Below are positions 1 to 6,040 of a DNA stretch of 6,040 nt, piece after piece. A model generated the notes under the pieces. It saw only the letters and a program-made list of their open reading frames with translations. It did no database searches and was not told the origin of the DNA. How positions within the stretch are numbered: position 1 is the first letter of the stretch; the number at the start of each line of letters is the position of its first letter. Where the stretch lies: contig DHWW01000328.1 of the NCBI GenBank assembly GCA_002413385.1, forward strand, positions 1 to 6,040, read 5' to 3'. The position numbers and the translations under genes were made by a program. The stretch is from Granulicella sp. UBA5172 (lineage in GTDB: Bacteria > Acidobacteriota > Terriglobia > Terriglobales > Acidobacteriaceae).

Positions 1-1
1 T

Positions 2-641
2 GCGAAGGTGAGCACGATCCGTGCGATTCAGCCGGGCGATCAACTGCGGGTACGCGGCACGAGATCCGCAGATGGTAGTTTGATTGAGGCGGATGAGTTG
101 GTTACAGGAGCGTTTCATCACTAATTCGGGATTGATTACAGCGGTCGATGCGACGGCGGGTACGGTGACGCTGAAGGACCTCGCGACGAAGAAGATGGTG
201 ACGGTCGCGGTGACATTGAGCAGCGACCTGCGGCGCATTCCAGCGATGCTGGCGCAGCGGGTTGCGATGCAGATGAAGGGGGGAGCGGCTGGTGCCGGGG
301 GACGGAGTGGAGCGGCTGCTGCGGCACCCTCAGCCGATGCGGAAGGTGGAGCGCAACGTGCGGGGATGGGGCTGTCGCAGATGCTATCGCGGTTGCCGAC
401 GGAGACGCTGGGCGGATTGAAGGCGGGGGACGCGGTGATGATCGTGGCTACGTCGCCGACGGAGACCTCGGAGAGGTCGACAGCGGTGACGCTGCTGGCT
501 GGAGTGGAGGCAATTTTGACAGCATCGCCGAGCGGCCAGTCGATGACCCTGACGCCGTGGAGCGTTGGCGGTGATGCACCGTCGGAGGGAGGCGGCGCTG
601 CTTCGGACTCTGGTCCGCAGCATGCGGCGACTCCACAATAG
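2..641 (+). pseudogene. DUF5666-like domain protein, 5'-truncated by the window and frameshifted
   Basis: Two adjoining frames together encode one protein that resembles acidobacterial DUF5666 proteins. Bases 2-121 read ...IQPGDQLRVRGTRSADGS...ADELVTGAFHH and then hit TAA at 122-124. The next frame continues from about 123 with NSGLITAVDATAGTVTL and KDLATKKMVTV, then LAQRVAMQMKGG, an Ala/Gly-rich linker, SQMLSRLPTETL, LKAGDAVMI and VTLLAGVEAILTASP, and stops at TAG 639-641. Family members, as I recall them, run through this point with three residues between the Phe and the Ser-Gly. Here ten bases lie between TTT (113-115) and TCG (126-128) instead of nine. The TTG at 84 that opens the second frame is not a credible start: it has no Shine-Dalgarno sequence and its first ten codons are out-of-frame reading of the first segment. 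The family's function is unknown; small beta-rich (OB-like) repeats in exported proteins are the usual view. A real inactivating indel, a sequencing error, or recoding are all possible. Confidence 0.7.
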
Positions 642-781
642 GCACTGTCGCAAGGGCAGTGAGGCGCAGGCCAAGGATATTCGGGTTGCGCGAGTGCAAG
701 CCCGCTGAGAAGCACTGGAATAGCCGGTAACGAAGTGTCGCAAGATCAGGCGACTTGAGGAATGGATCAATTGAAGAGTTC

Positions 782-786
782 AGGAG
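782..786 (+). promoter_or_regulatory. Ribosome binding site (AGGAG) that decides the receptor start
   Basis: AGGAG lies five bases before ATG 792-794, which is ideal spacing. The alternative upstream ATG at 762 has only GAGG (757-760) one base before it, too close to work well. Starting at 792 also gives a textbook signal peptide with basic residues at the N-terminus. Confidence 0.75.
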
Positions 787-791
787 CGAGG

Positions 792-3700
792 ATGTCGGTT
801 AAGATTTTGCGCAAGAGGATGATGTTTCGATGGTTGGGTGCAGCAACGATGAGCTTGTTGCTTGCGGGCTCGGTACTGGGGCAGGCAGTGGATGGGACAG
901 CTGCGCAGTCGGGTGGTGCTACGGGAGCCCGGCCAGCCCAGGTGAATGCAACGCGAGTGCATGGGACGATCGCGGATCCCGACGGTGCCCTGATTCCGGG
1001 GGCGACCGTAACGCTTACGCCGAAGATGGGGCAGGGCGTTTCGACGAAGACTGGCGCGGATGGAACGTACAGCCTGGTGGTGCCCGCAGGCACGTATACG
1101 GTGCTGGTGACGATGCCTGGGTTTGCATCGTACTCGGCGATCGGTATGAAGATTCCAGCGGTGGTGAGTACGACGCTCGATGCGAAGCTGCAGATCGGGA
1201 TGCAGTCGCAGGTGGTGACGGTGGAGGCGAACACGGTGCAGTTGAGCGTGGATCCAGACTCGAACCAGAGTTCGACTGTGCTGACCGGGAAAGACCTGGA
1301 TGCTCTCTCGGATGATCCGGATGAGCTATCGAGCGAGTTGAGCGCGCTGGCGGGGCCATCAGCGGGGCCGAATGGCGGGCAGATTTATGTTGACGGATTT
1401 ACGGGGGGGGAGCTGCCGCCGAAGTCGTCGATTCGCGAGATACGGATTAATCAGAATCCATTTTCGGCAGAGTACGACAAGCTGGGCTATGGGCGTATCG
1501 AGGTATTTACGAAGCCGGGTACGGACAAGCTGCATGGCTACTTCCAGATCAACGGCAATACGTCGCAGTTCAATACGCAGACTTCATTTGAGAAGGGCGT
1601 CAATGTTCCGCCGTATCACACGATTTTTTCGTTCGGGAGTGTGACTGGACCGTTGAGTTCGATTGCGTCGTATTCCGTGGGAGGATCGTATCGTGCGATT
1701 CAGGACGATGCGTTCACCAATGCGACGCTGTATGCGGTAGCCGGCTCGACAACGCTGTGTCCGGCTGGAGCGGCGACGTCGAGCAGTGGTGCGGCTTGCG
1801 TATCGACGATAGCGCAGATTGCGACCAGCACGCCGCAGACTCGTTTTAATATCTCGCCACGTGTGGATGTGGCGCTGGGCGAGAAGAATGTGTTGACGAC
1901 GCGGTTTCAATATGTGCGGAACAGCAGGAATAATCAGGGGATTGGCAACTTTACTCTGCCGTCGGCGGCCTATGCGAACAGCACTGATGAAGCAGAGTTG
2001 CAGATGAGCGACTCGGAGAACTTCAGTTCGCGGCTGATCAACGAGACTCGCTTCGAGTACGGGCGTGAGCGGACGTCGACGACGCCGCTGACTGCGACGC
2101 CGACAGTATCGATCGGCGGCGACTTCACGAGTGGCGGCTACTCGGGACAGAGCACGACGGACCACCAGGATCGCATTGAGGTGCAGAACTATACTTCGCT
2201 GCAATTGAAGAAGAATTTCGTGCGGTTCGGGGGGCGTCTGCGAATGACGCGCGAGGCGGAGAACTCGCAGGCGAATACGAATGGGGCGTTCACGTATACG
2301 AGTGTGCTGACGCCGTCGAACTGCATCAGCAAGCCAACGCAGGGGACATGCATTGTGCAGGATCCGGTGACGCTGGCGACGAGCACGGTGGCGGATCACA
2401 GCTATCAGAGCGGTGTGCCGAGCCAGTTTTCGCTGACGCAGGTCAATGTTCCGAAGATCGCGTTTACGTTTGCGGATCTTGGTCTGTATGCGGAGAGCGA
2501 TTGGAAGGTGAAGCCGAATTTTACGTTGAGTTACGGCATTCGCTACGAGACACAAAATCATTTGAACGATCATCATGACTTCGCGCCGCGGGCATCGCTA
2601 TCGTACGGGTTGTTCAGTGGAAAGGGAGCGCCGAAGACGGTTTTGCGTGCAGGGTTCGGGATGTTCTATGACCGGTTTGGACAGTCCAATATCATGACGA
2701 TCGAGCAGAAGAACGGTTTGAACCAGACCGTGTTCACGGTGGATCAGGTTCCGACGGCCTGCTCGCCGAATACGTTTGATGCGGGATCGGCGACGGAGGT
2801 GGCGGCATGTACGGCGAGTGCGACGGTGAATGCGGCGACGGTTTACTCAACCGGGGCGGGGTTGCGAACGCCGTATACAACGCAGGCGGCGGTGGGTGCG
2901 GACGAGCAGGTGGGGAGATTCGGGACCCTGTCGTTCAACTTCATTCACTCGCAGGGAGCGCATCAACTGGCGACGGAGAATGTGGGCTACGATGTGGCGA
3001 CGCAGAGTTCCCCCAACGGGAAGGACTACCAGTACTTCACTGAGGGCGTGTTCAAGCAGAACCAGTTGACGATCAATGGCCATGTACAGACATCGAAGAG
3101 TGTGTCGCTGTTTGGGTACTATGCTCTCAACTCGGTGCATGGAGACACGTCGGGTGCGGGTTCGTTTGTGAGCACACCGTATAACCTGCATGCGGACTAT
3201 GGGCGTACGAGCTTCGATGTGCGGCAGCGGTTGTTCCTCGGTGGATCGATTACGTTGCCGAAGTTTATTCAGTTCAGCCCGTTCCTGATCGGGCAGAGCG
3301 GCAGGCCGTTCAATGTGACGACGGGAAGCGATAACAACAATGACAGCATCTACAACGACCGCCCGTACGTGGTGGATAAGAGTCTGGCGACGCAGGCGAA
3401 TGCGCAATACGTGAAGACGATCGCCGGTTGTGGAACGTTTGCGGAGCCTGGATATCAGTCGGTGGGTGCTCCGATTGCACCGATCAATACATGCACGGGG
3501 CCAGCGCTGTTCACGTTCAACTTTCGATTGACGAAGACGTTTGGCTTTGGCGCGTCGACGAAGCCGGTGAATCCTGGTGGTGGCGGACCTGGCGGACCGG
3601 GCGGCGATCATGGGCATGGCGGAGAGCACCATGGCGGGGCGTTCGGATTCGGCGGCGGCGGCGGCAGCACGGGGCGCAAGTACAACCTCGCGATGGGTCT

Positions 3701-3857
3701 CCAGGTGCAGAACCTGTTCAACAATGAGGATCTTGCTCCACCGATCGCCGTGTTGAGTTCGCAGGCATTTGGGCAGTCAACGCAGGTATCTGGCGGCCCC
3801 TTTACAACCAACAGCGCGCTGCGCAGGATTTCGCTGCAGGCATCGTTCAACTTCTAA
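792..3857 (+). CDS. TonB-dependent receptor with carboxypeptidase-regulatory-like N-terminal domain (Oar-like outer membrane protein)
   Basis: This is a complete outer membrane receptor of 1021 residues, numbered from ATG 792. Residues 1-32 are a signal peptide: basic MSVKILRKR, a hydrophobic core, and probable cleavage after GQA. Residues about 51-135 form a carboxypeptidase-regulatory-like beta-sandwich (VHGTIADPDGALIPGATVTL, GADGTYSLVVPAGTYTV, then VVTVEA). The plug-like part spans roughly 136-255 and includes YVDGFTGG (199-206), SSIREIRINQNPFSAEYD and GRIEVFTKPG. The rest is a beta-barrel of alternating strands with long loops, closing in RRISLQASFNF with the terminal Phe typical of barrel-assembly signals. 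The length of about 1000 residues is normal for acidobacterial members. Features of note are four cysteine pairs in loops, a Gly/His-rich insertion at 927-963 and a G8 tract at bases 1403-1410. I could not identify a clear TonB box. The substrate is unknown; related proteins are often placed near polymer-degradation or peptide-uptake genes, but nothing here fixes it. The gene ends in a strong terminator. An alternative start at 762 would add ten residues. Confidence 0.92.
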   Translation: MSVKILRKRMMFRWLGAATMSLLLAGSVLGQAVDGTAAQSGGATGARPAQVNATRVHGTIADPDGALIPGATVTLTPKMGQGVSTKTGADGTYSLVVPAGTYTVLVTMPGFASYSAIGMKIPAVVSTTLDAKLQIGMQSQVVTVEANTVQLSVDPDSNQSSTVLTGKDLDALSDDPDELSSELSALAGPSAGPNGGQIYVDGFTGGELPPKSSIREIRINQNPFSAEYDKLGYGRIEVFTKPGTDKLHGYFQINGNTSQFNTQTSFEKGVNVPPYHTIFSFGSVTGPLSSIASYSVGGSYRAIQDDAFTNATLYAVAGSTTLCPAGAATSSSGAACVSTIAQIATSTPQTRFNISPRVDVALGEKNVLTTRFQYVRNSRNNQGIGNFTLPSAAYANSTDEAELQMSDSENFSSRLINETRFEYGRERTSTTPLTATPTVSIGGDFTSGGYSGQSTTDHQDRIEVQNYTSLQLKKNFVRFGGRLRMTREAENSQANTNGAFTYTSVLTPSNCISKPTQGTCIVQDPVTLATSTVADHSYQSGVPSQFSLTQVNVPKIAFTFADLGLYAESDWKVKPNFTLSYGIRYETQNHLNDHHDFAPRASLSYGLFSGKGAPKTVLRAGFGMFYDRFGQSNIMTIEQKNGLNQTVFTVDQVPTACSPNTFDAGSATEVAACTASATVNAATVYSTGAGLRTPYTTQAAVGADEQVGRFGTLSFNFIHSQGAHQLATENVGYDVATQSSPNGKDYQYFTEGVFKQNQLTINGHVQTSKSVSLFGYYALNSVHGDTSGAGSFVSTPYNLHADYGRTSFDVRQRLFLGGSITLPKFIQFSPFLIGQSGRPFNVTTGSDNNNDSIYNDRPYVVDKSLATQANAQYVKTIAGCGTFAEPGYQSVGAPIAPINTCTGPALFTFNFRLTKTFGFGASTKPVNPGGGGPGGPGGDHGHGGEHHGGAFGFGGGGGSTGRKYNLAMGLQVQNLFNNEDLAPPIAVLSSQAFGQSTQVSGGPFTTNSALRRISLQASFNF

Positions 3858-3881
3858 CGTCCAAAGTGGAAGATTGAAGCC

Positions 3882-3917
3882 AGGAGGTGTGACCATAAGG
3901 TCACACCTCTTGCTTTT
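3882..3917 (+). terminator. Intrinsic (Rho-independent) terminator after the receptor gene
   Basis: A perfect 11-bp stem, GAGGTGTGACC (3884-3894) with GGTCACACCTC (3899-3909), closes on the four-base loop ATAA. A G-U pair and an A-U pair can extend it to 3882/3911. The tail TTGCTTTT follows at 3910-3917. It lies 24 bases after the receptor stop codon and points the same way, so it should end the receptor transcript. Confidence 0.92.
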
Positions 3918-3940
3918 AACCGGTGTGTGGGTGCGAAGAT

Positions 3941-3946
3941 GGAGGG
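3941..3946 (+). promoter_or_regulatory. Ribosome binding site (GGAGGG) of the channel gene
   Basis: GGAGGG sits directly before two successive ATGs at 3947 and 3950. Spacing from GGAGG is one base to the first and four to the second, so 3950 is the better start. A GTG at 3923 would extend the frame by nine residues (MCGCEDGGM) but has no Shine-Dalgarno sequence before it. Confidence 0.6.
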
Positions 3947-3949
3947 ATG

Positions 3950-5749
3950 ATGGAGCCACGATTCGAGCGGACGACAGAGCAACCGGGTAAGAGACAGACA
4001 CCGTTCTTCGGGCGGTTGGCGATCGTGTCCATTGCGTTGCTGGTTGGGGTGCTGGCGATCGGCTCCGTATTGGCATGGCGGACCAACGCTGTGATGGGGA
4101 ATCTGCCGTTTCTGAAGCAGGCGAGCCGCAAGGGTGCGGTGACGGACCAGCAGAAGACGCTGGTGGACGAGACTCCATGGAAGACAGCGCAGGAACTTGC
4201 AGCACTGGCGGTGACGCAGGAGGAGCGGGAGTATGCTCGCCAGGCGGAGCGGTTGGCGGATCAAGAGGTAGACCAGGCGTTTGCGACGGCACTGCGGCAG
4301 GGGAGTCTGGAGCAACGGACGCTGACGGGAGCCGCGTTGGCCCTGCAGGCGAAAGTGACGCGGATGGCAGGCGTGGTGAAATCGGACCAGGCGGCGTTGA
4401 AAAGTGCGGTCAAGGGTAGTGATGACGAGCAGGTTGTGCAGGCACAGTTGGGGCTGGACCAGGACCAGTTGAATGATGCCAAGGGAGATTTGGCGAGGGA
4501 GTCAGGGGACAAGCGGGACGCGATTCAGCAGGAATTGGCGGCGCGCGAGGCGGGGATGAAGACGTTCGACGCGACGGCGGGCATGACCGGCGTGGGCGAG
4601 GTGACGGCGATTTCGGTACAGCGATATCGGACGCTGGCGGGGCTGATGGGTGGGTGGAGTCGCCAACGACAGCGGTATGCGCTGCTGCTGGAGGCGAAGG
4701 CTTCGGCAGAGCGCGCTGCGGCGGCGCTGACTGCAGAACATAACCGGATGGGCGTGAGTGCTGCTGCGAGCCATGGCGCAGGCAATTCGGCGGTGGCAGA
4801 CAAGGTGGCCGGGCTGAAACGGATGAGCCTGGAACAAGAACTGAAGAGTTTGTATGACGGCCGGATCGAAATCGAAGGGCAGCTCGCAGACGTGTATGGA
4901 AAGTGGGGGGCGCAGTTGGAGTTGCAGCACAAAATTATGGCGCACCTGATTCTGCTGCAGTTCATGATGATCGCCCTGATCTTGCTGGTCGCAATTTTTC
5001 TGGGTGCAGGGGCGAGGCGGCTGGCGGGGCATGAGTCTCTGGACCAGCGGCGGATGCGGACGCTGAGCTGGATTGTGCGACTCGTGGTGCAGGTGGGGGC
5101 GTTGATTGCGGTGCTGCTGGTGGTGTTTGGACCGCCGAACCAGTTGTCGACTGTTTTGGGACTGGTGACGGCTGGACTCACGGTGGCGCTGCAGGACTTT
5201 ATCCTGGCGTTTGTAGGGTGGTTCATCCTGATGGGTCGCAGTGGGATTGGTGTCGGCGATGCGGTGGAGATCAACGGTGTAGCGGGCGATGTGGTGGACA
5301 TCGGAGTGTTCCGCACGACGTTGCTGGAGACGGGCAACTGGACGGCGACGGGGCATCCGACGGGGCGGCGTGTGGCCTTCAATAACAAGTACGCGATCAA
5401 CGGGCAGTACTTCAACTTTTCGACGACAGGACAGTGGATGTGGGATGAGATCACGGTGTCCGTGCCAGCGGCGGAGGATCCTGCAGCGACGATGGAACGG
5501 GTGCGGAAGACGGTTGCAGCAGAGACGGAGAAGGACGCGACGGAGGCTGAGGCTGAGTGGAGGAAGGTGTCGCAACGGCATGGGCTGAGCCAGTTTTCCG
5601 CGGGGCCGGATGTGAATCTGCGGCCCAGCGCGACGGGAGTCGACCTGGTGGTGCGCTACGTGACCCGGGCGAGTGGGCGGTTCGAGCGACGGAACAGGCT
5701 GTATCAGTGTGTTCTTGAATCGCTGCATGCTCCCAAGGCAGCGCAATAG
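3950..5749 (+). CDS. MscS-family mechanosensitive ion channel with long periplasmic helical domain
   Basis: This is a predicted inner membrane channel that opens under membrane tension to release solutes during hypo-osmotic shock. It has 599 residues from ATG 3950. Residues about 23-45 are a first membrane helix (LAIVSIALLVGVLAIGSVLAW). Residues about 46-332 are a charged, Ala/Gln/Glu-rich, mostly helical region likely to form coiled coil in the periplasm. Membrane helices follow at about 333-353 and 372-394; the Arg-rich link between them (RRLAGHESLDQRRMR) fits a cytoplasmic side. The pore helix and MscS core start at 402 (VLGLVTAGLTVALQDF) and run into VGDAVEINGVAGDVVDIGVF at 435, the usual beta domain. 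Where Escherichia coli MscS has its VPNG-type stretch, this protein has GNW...GHPTGRR and FNNKYAINGQYFNFS (about residues 477-491), a signature I associate with a distinct MscS subfamily. The C-terminal alpha/beta region ends in VRYVTRASGRFERR. The gene begins 32 bases after the receptor terminator, so it is probably expressed separately. The start at 3947 is a near-equal alternative. Confidence 0.88.
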   Translation: MEPRFERTTEQPGKRQTPFFGRLAIVSIALLVGVLAIGSVLAWRTNAVMGNLPFLKQASRKGAVTDQQKTLVDETPWKTAQELAALAVTQEEREYARQAERLADQEVDQAFATALRQGSLEQRTLTGAALALQAKVTRMAGVVKSDQAALKSAVKGSDDEQVVQAQLGLDQDQLNDAKGDLARESGDKRDAIQQELAAREAGMKTFDATAGMTGVGEVTAISVQRYRTLAGLMGGWSRQRQRYALLLEAKASAERAAAALTAEHNRMGVSAAASHGAGNSAVADKVAGLKRMSLEQELKSLYDGRIEIEGQLADVYGKWGAQLELQHKIMAHLILLQFMMIALILLVAIFLGAGARRLAGHESLDQRRMRTLSWIVRLVVQVGALIAVLLVVFGPPNQLSTVLGLVTAGLTVALQDFILAFVGWFILMGRSGIGVGDAVEINGVAGDVVDIGVFRTTLLETGNWTATGHPTGRRVAFNNKYAINGQYFNFSTTGQWMWDEITVSVPAAEDPAATMERVRKTVAAETEKDATEAEAEWRKVSQRHGLSQFSAGPDVNLRPSATGVDLVVRYVTRASGRFERRNRLYQCVLESLHAPKAAQ

Positions 5750-5755
5750 CGGCGG

Positions 5756-6013
5756 CTAGTTGGAAGAGCCGATGCTGAGCGTGGTGTGGGCGCGGTCGAT
5801 CAGGGGGATCGAGTGGTTGGGGTCGAGTACGACCGAGGTGGCGGCGGTGGGCGTGTCGATGGTGAAGGTGTGGCTTGCGTTGAGCATCCAGGTTTCGACG
5901 GGGATGGTGATGTCAACGTGGCTGCCATCGGCGAGATTGGCGCGGAGGGTCTTCACGCGACTATGGTACAGGGGAAGCGCGGCGTACCTTGCTCCGCGGC
6001 ATGGGGTGGCCTG
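5756..6013 (-). pseudogene. C-terminal part of a probable M1-type metallopeptidase (aminopeptidase), interrupted upstream
   Basis: Read on the minus strand, this frame gives ALPLYHSRVKTLRANLADGS, VDITIPVETWM, HTFTIDTPTA and SVVLDPNHSIPLIDRAHTTL before a TAG at 5758-5756. The order of a strand-forming ADGS/ITIPVE.W block, a short linker and a V.LDP.H..P..DR motif resembles the C-terminal tail of M1-family aminopeptidases, where the main catalytic part (HExxH) lies far upstream. That catalytic part would be beyond the right edge of the window. The same frame carries TAG at 6016-6014, preceded by RGSILGLR up to the window edge. The only start-like codon that would make a short standalone gene, GTG at 5956, has no Shine-Dalgarno sequence. 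It therefore looks like the end of a larger gene with a nonsense mutation, frameshift or sequence error. The family call is by motif memory only and is moderate. Confidence 0.5.
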
Positions 6014-6040
6014 CTAGCGTAGGCCGAGGATGGAGCCGCG

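Noticed and set aside
84..113. TTG at 84 as a genuine start of a separate 185-residue protein
   Set aside because: It has no Shine-Dalgarno sequence, its first codons overlap a better protein-like frame, and both parts fit one DUF5666-like protein.
643..661. Hairpin after the DUF5666-like gene as an intrinsic terminator
   Set aside because: The stem is only five base pairs and no T tract follows.
686..721. Possible promoter TTGCGC ... TGGAAT before the receptor
   Set aside because: The spacing is about 24 bases, far from 17, and both boxes match poorly.
1584..2576. 330-codon open frame on the minus strand opposite the receptor
   Set aside because: Its translation is very rich in Arg, His and Leu with no domain, as expected for the antisense of GC-rich coding DNA; the receptor on the + strand is clearly real.
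2847..3632. 261-codon minus-strand open frame opposite the receptor's 3' part
   Set aside because: Arg-rich antisense shadow with no start signal and no domain.
4502..5746. Long minus-strand open frames (414 and 309 codons) opposite the channel
   Set aside because: Composition is low-complexity Arg/Pro/His/Ser without recognisable motifs, and the + strand holds a confident MscS channel.
5760..6022. Plus-strand open frames of 78-85 codons after the channel gene
   Set aside because: They overlap the protein-like minus-strand frame, lack ribosome binding sites and show no family features.

Overview
The window looks like chromosomal DNA of an Acidobacteriota member, probably class Terriglobia (the Granulicella / Terriglobus / Edaphobacter group). 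This is inferred from protein family make-up: a very large TonB-dependent receptor with an N-terminal carboxypeptidase-regulatory-like domain, a DUF5666-like protein directly upstream, and an MscS-type channel carrying a GNW...GHPTGRR signature. Base composition is GC-rich, with strong use of GCG, ACG and CTG codons. No tRNA, rRNA, CRISPR array, insertion sequence or phage gene was seen.

Layout. (1) Bases 2-641, + strand: the 3' part of a DUF5666-like secreted or periplasmic protein whose reading frame is broken by one extra base near 116-125. (2) Bases 642-791: a short non-coding gap with two small hairpins that share a 9-base repeat, then a good Shine-Dalgarno sequence. (3) Bases 792-3857, + strand: a complete TonB-dependent receptor of about 1021 residues, with signal peptide, regulatory-like domain, plug, 22-stranded-type barrel, a Gly/His-rich insertion and a C-terminal Phe. 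(4) Bases 3882-3917: a strong intrinsic terminator. (5) Bases 3950-5749, + strand: a 599-residue MscS-family mechanosensitive channel with a long periplasmic helical domain. (6) Bases 5756 to about 6013, - strand: the C-terminal end of a protein resembling an M1-type metallopeptidase. It converges on the channel gene with only 6 bases between the stop codons, and its frame is interrupted by a TAG at 6014-6016.

How the parts may work together. The DUF5666-like protein and the receptor are adjacent, co-directional envelope proteins and may share a transcript, but the first is broken in this sequence. The receptor would sit in the outer membrane and import or bind an unknown ligand, driven by TonB. 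The terminator separates it from the channel, which would sit in the inner membrane as an osmotic safety valve. Nothing in the window shows a functional link between receptor and channel. I see no convincing new defence or mobile system here. The points most worth a second look are the two interrupted reading frames at the window's edges, a G8 tract in the receptor plug, the receptor's paired cysteines and Gly/His-rich insertion, and the minimal spacing between the terminator and the channel gene.
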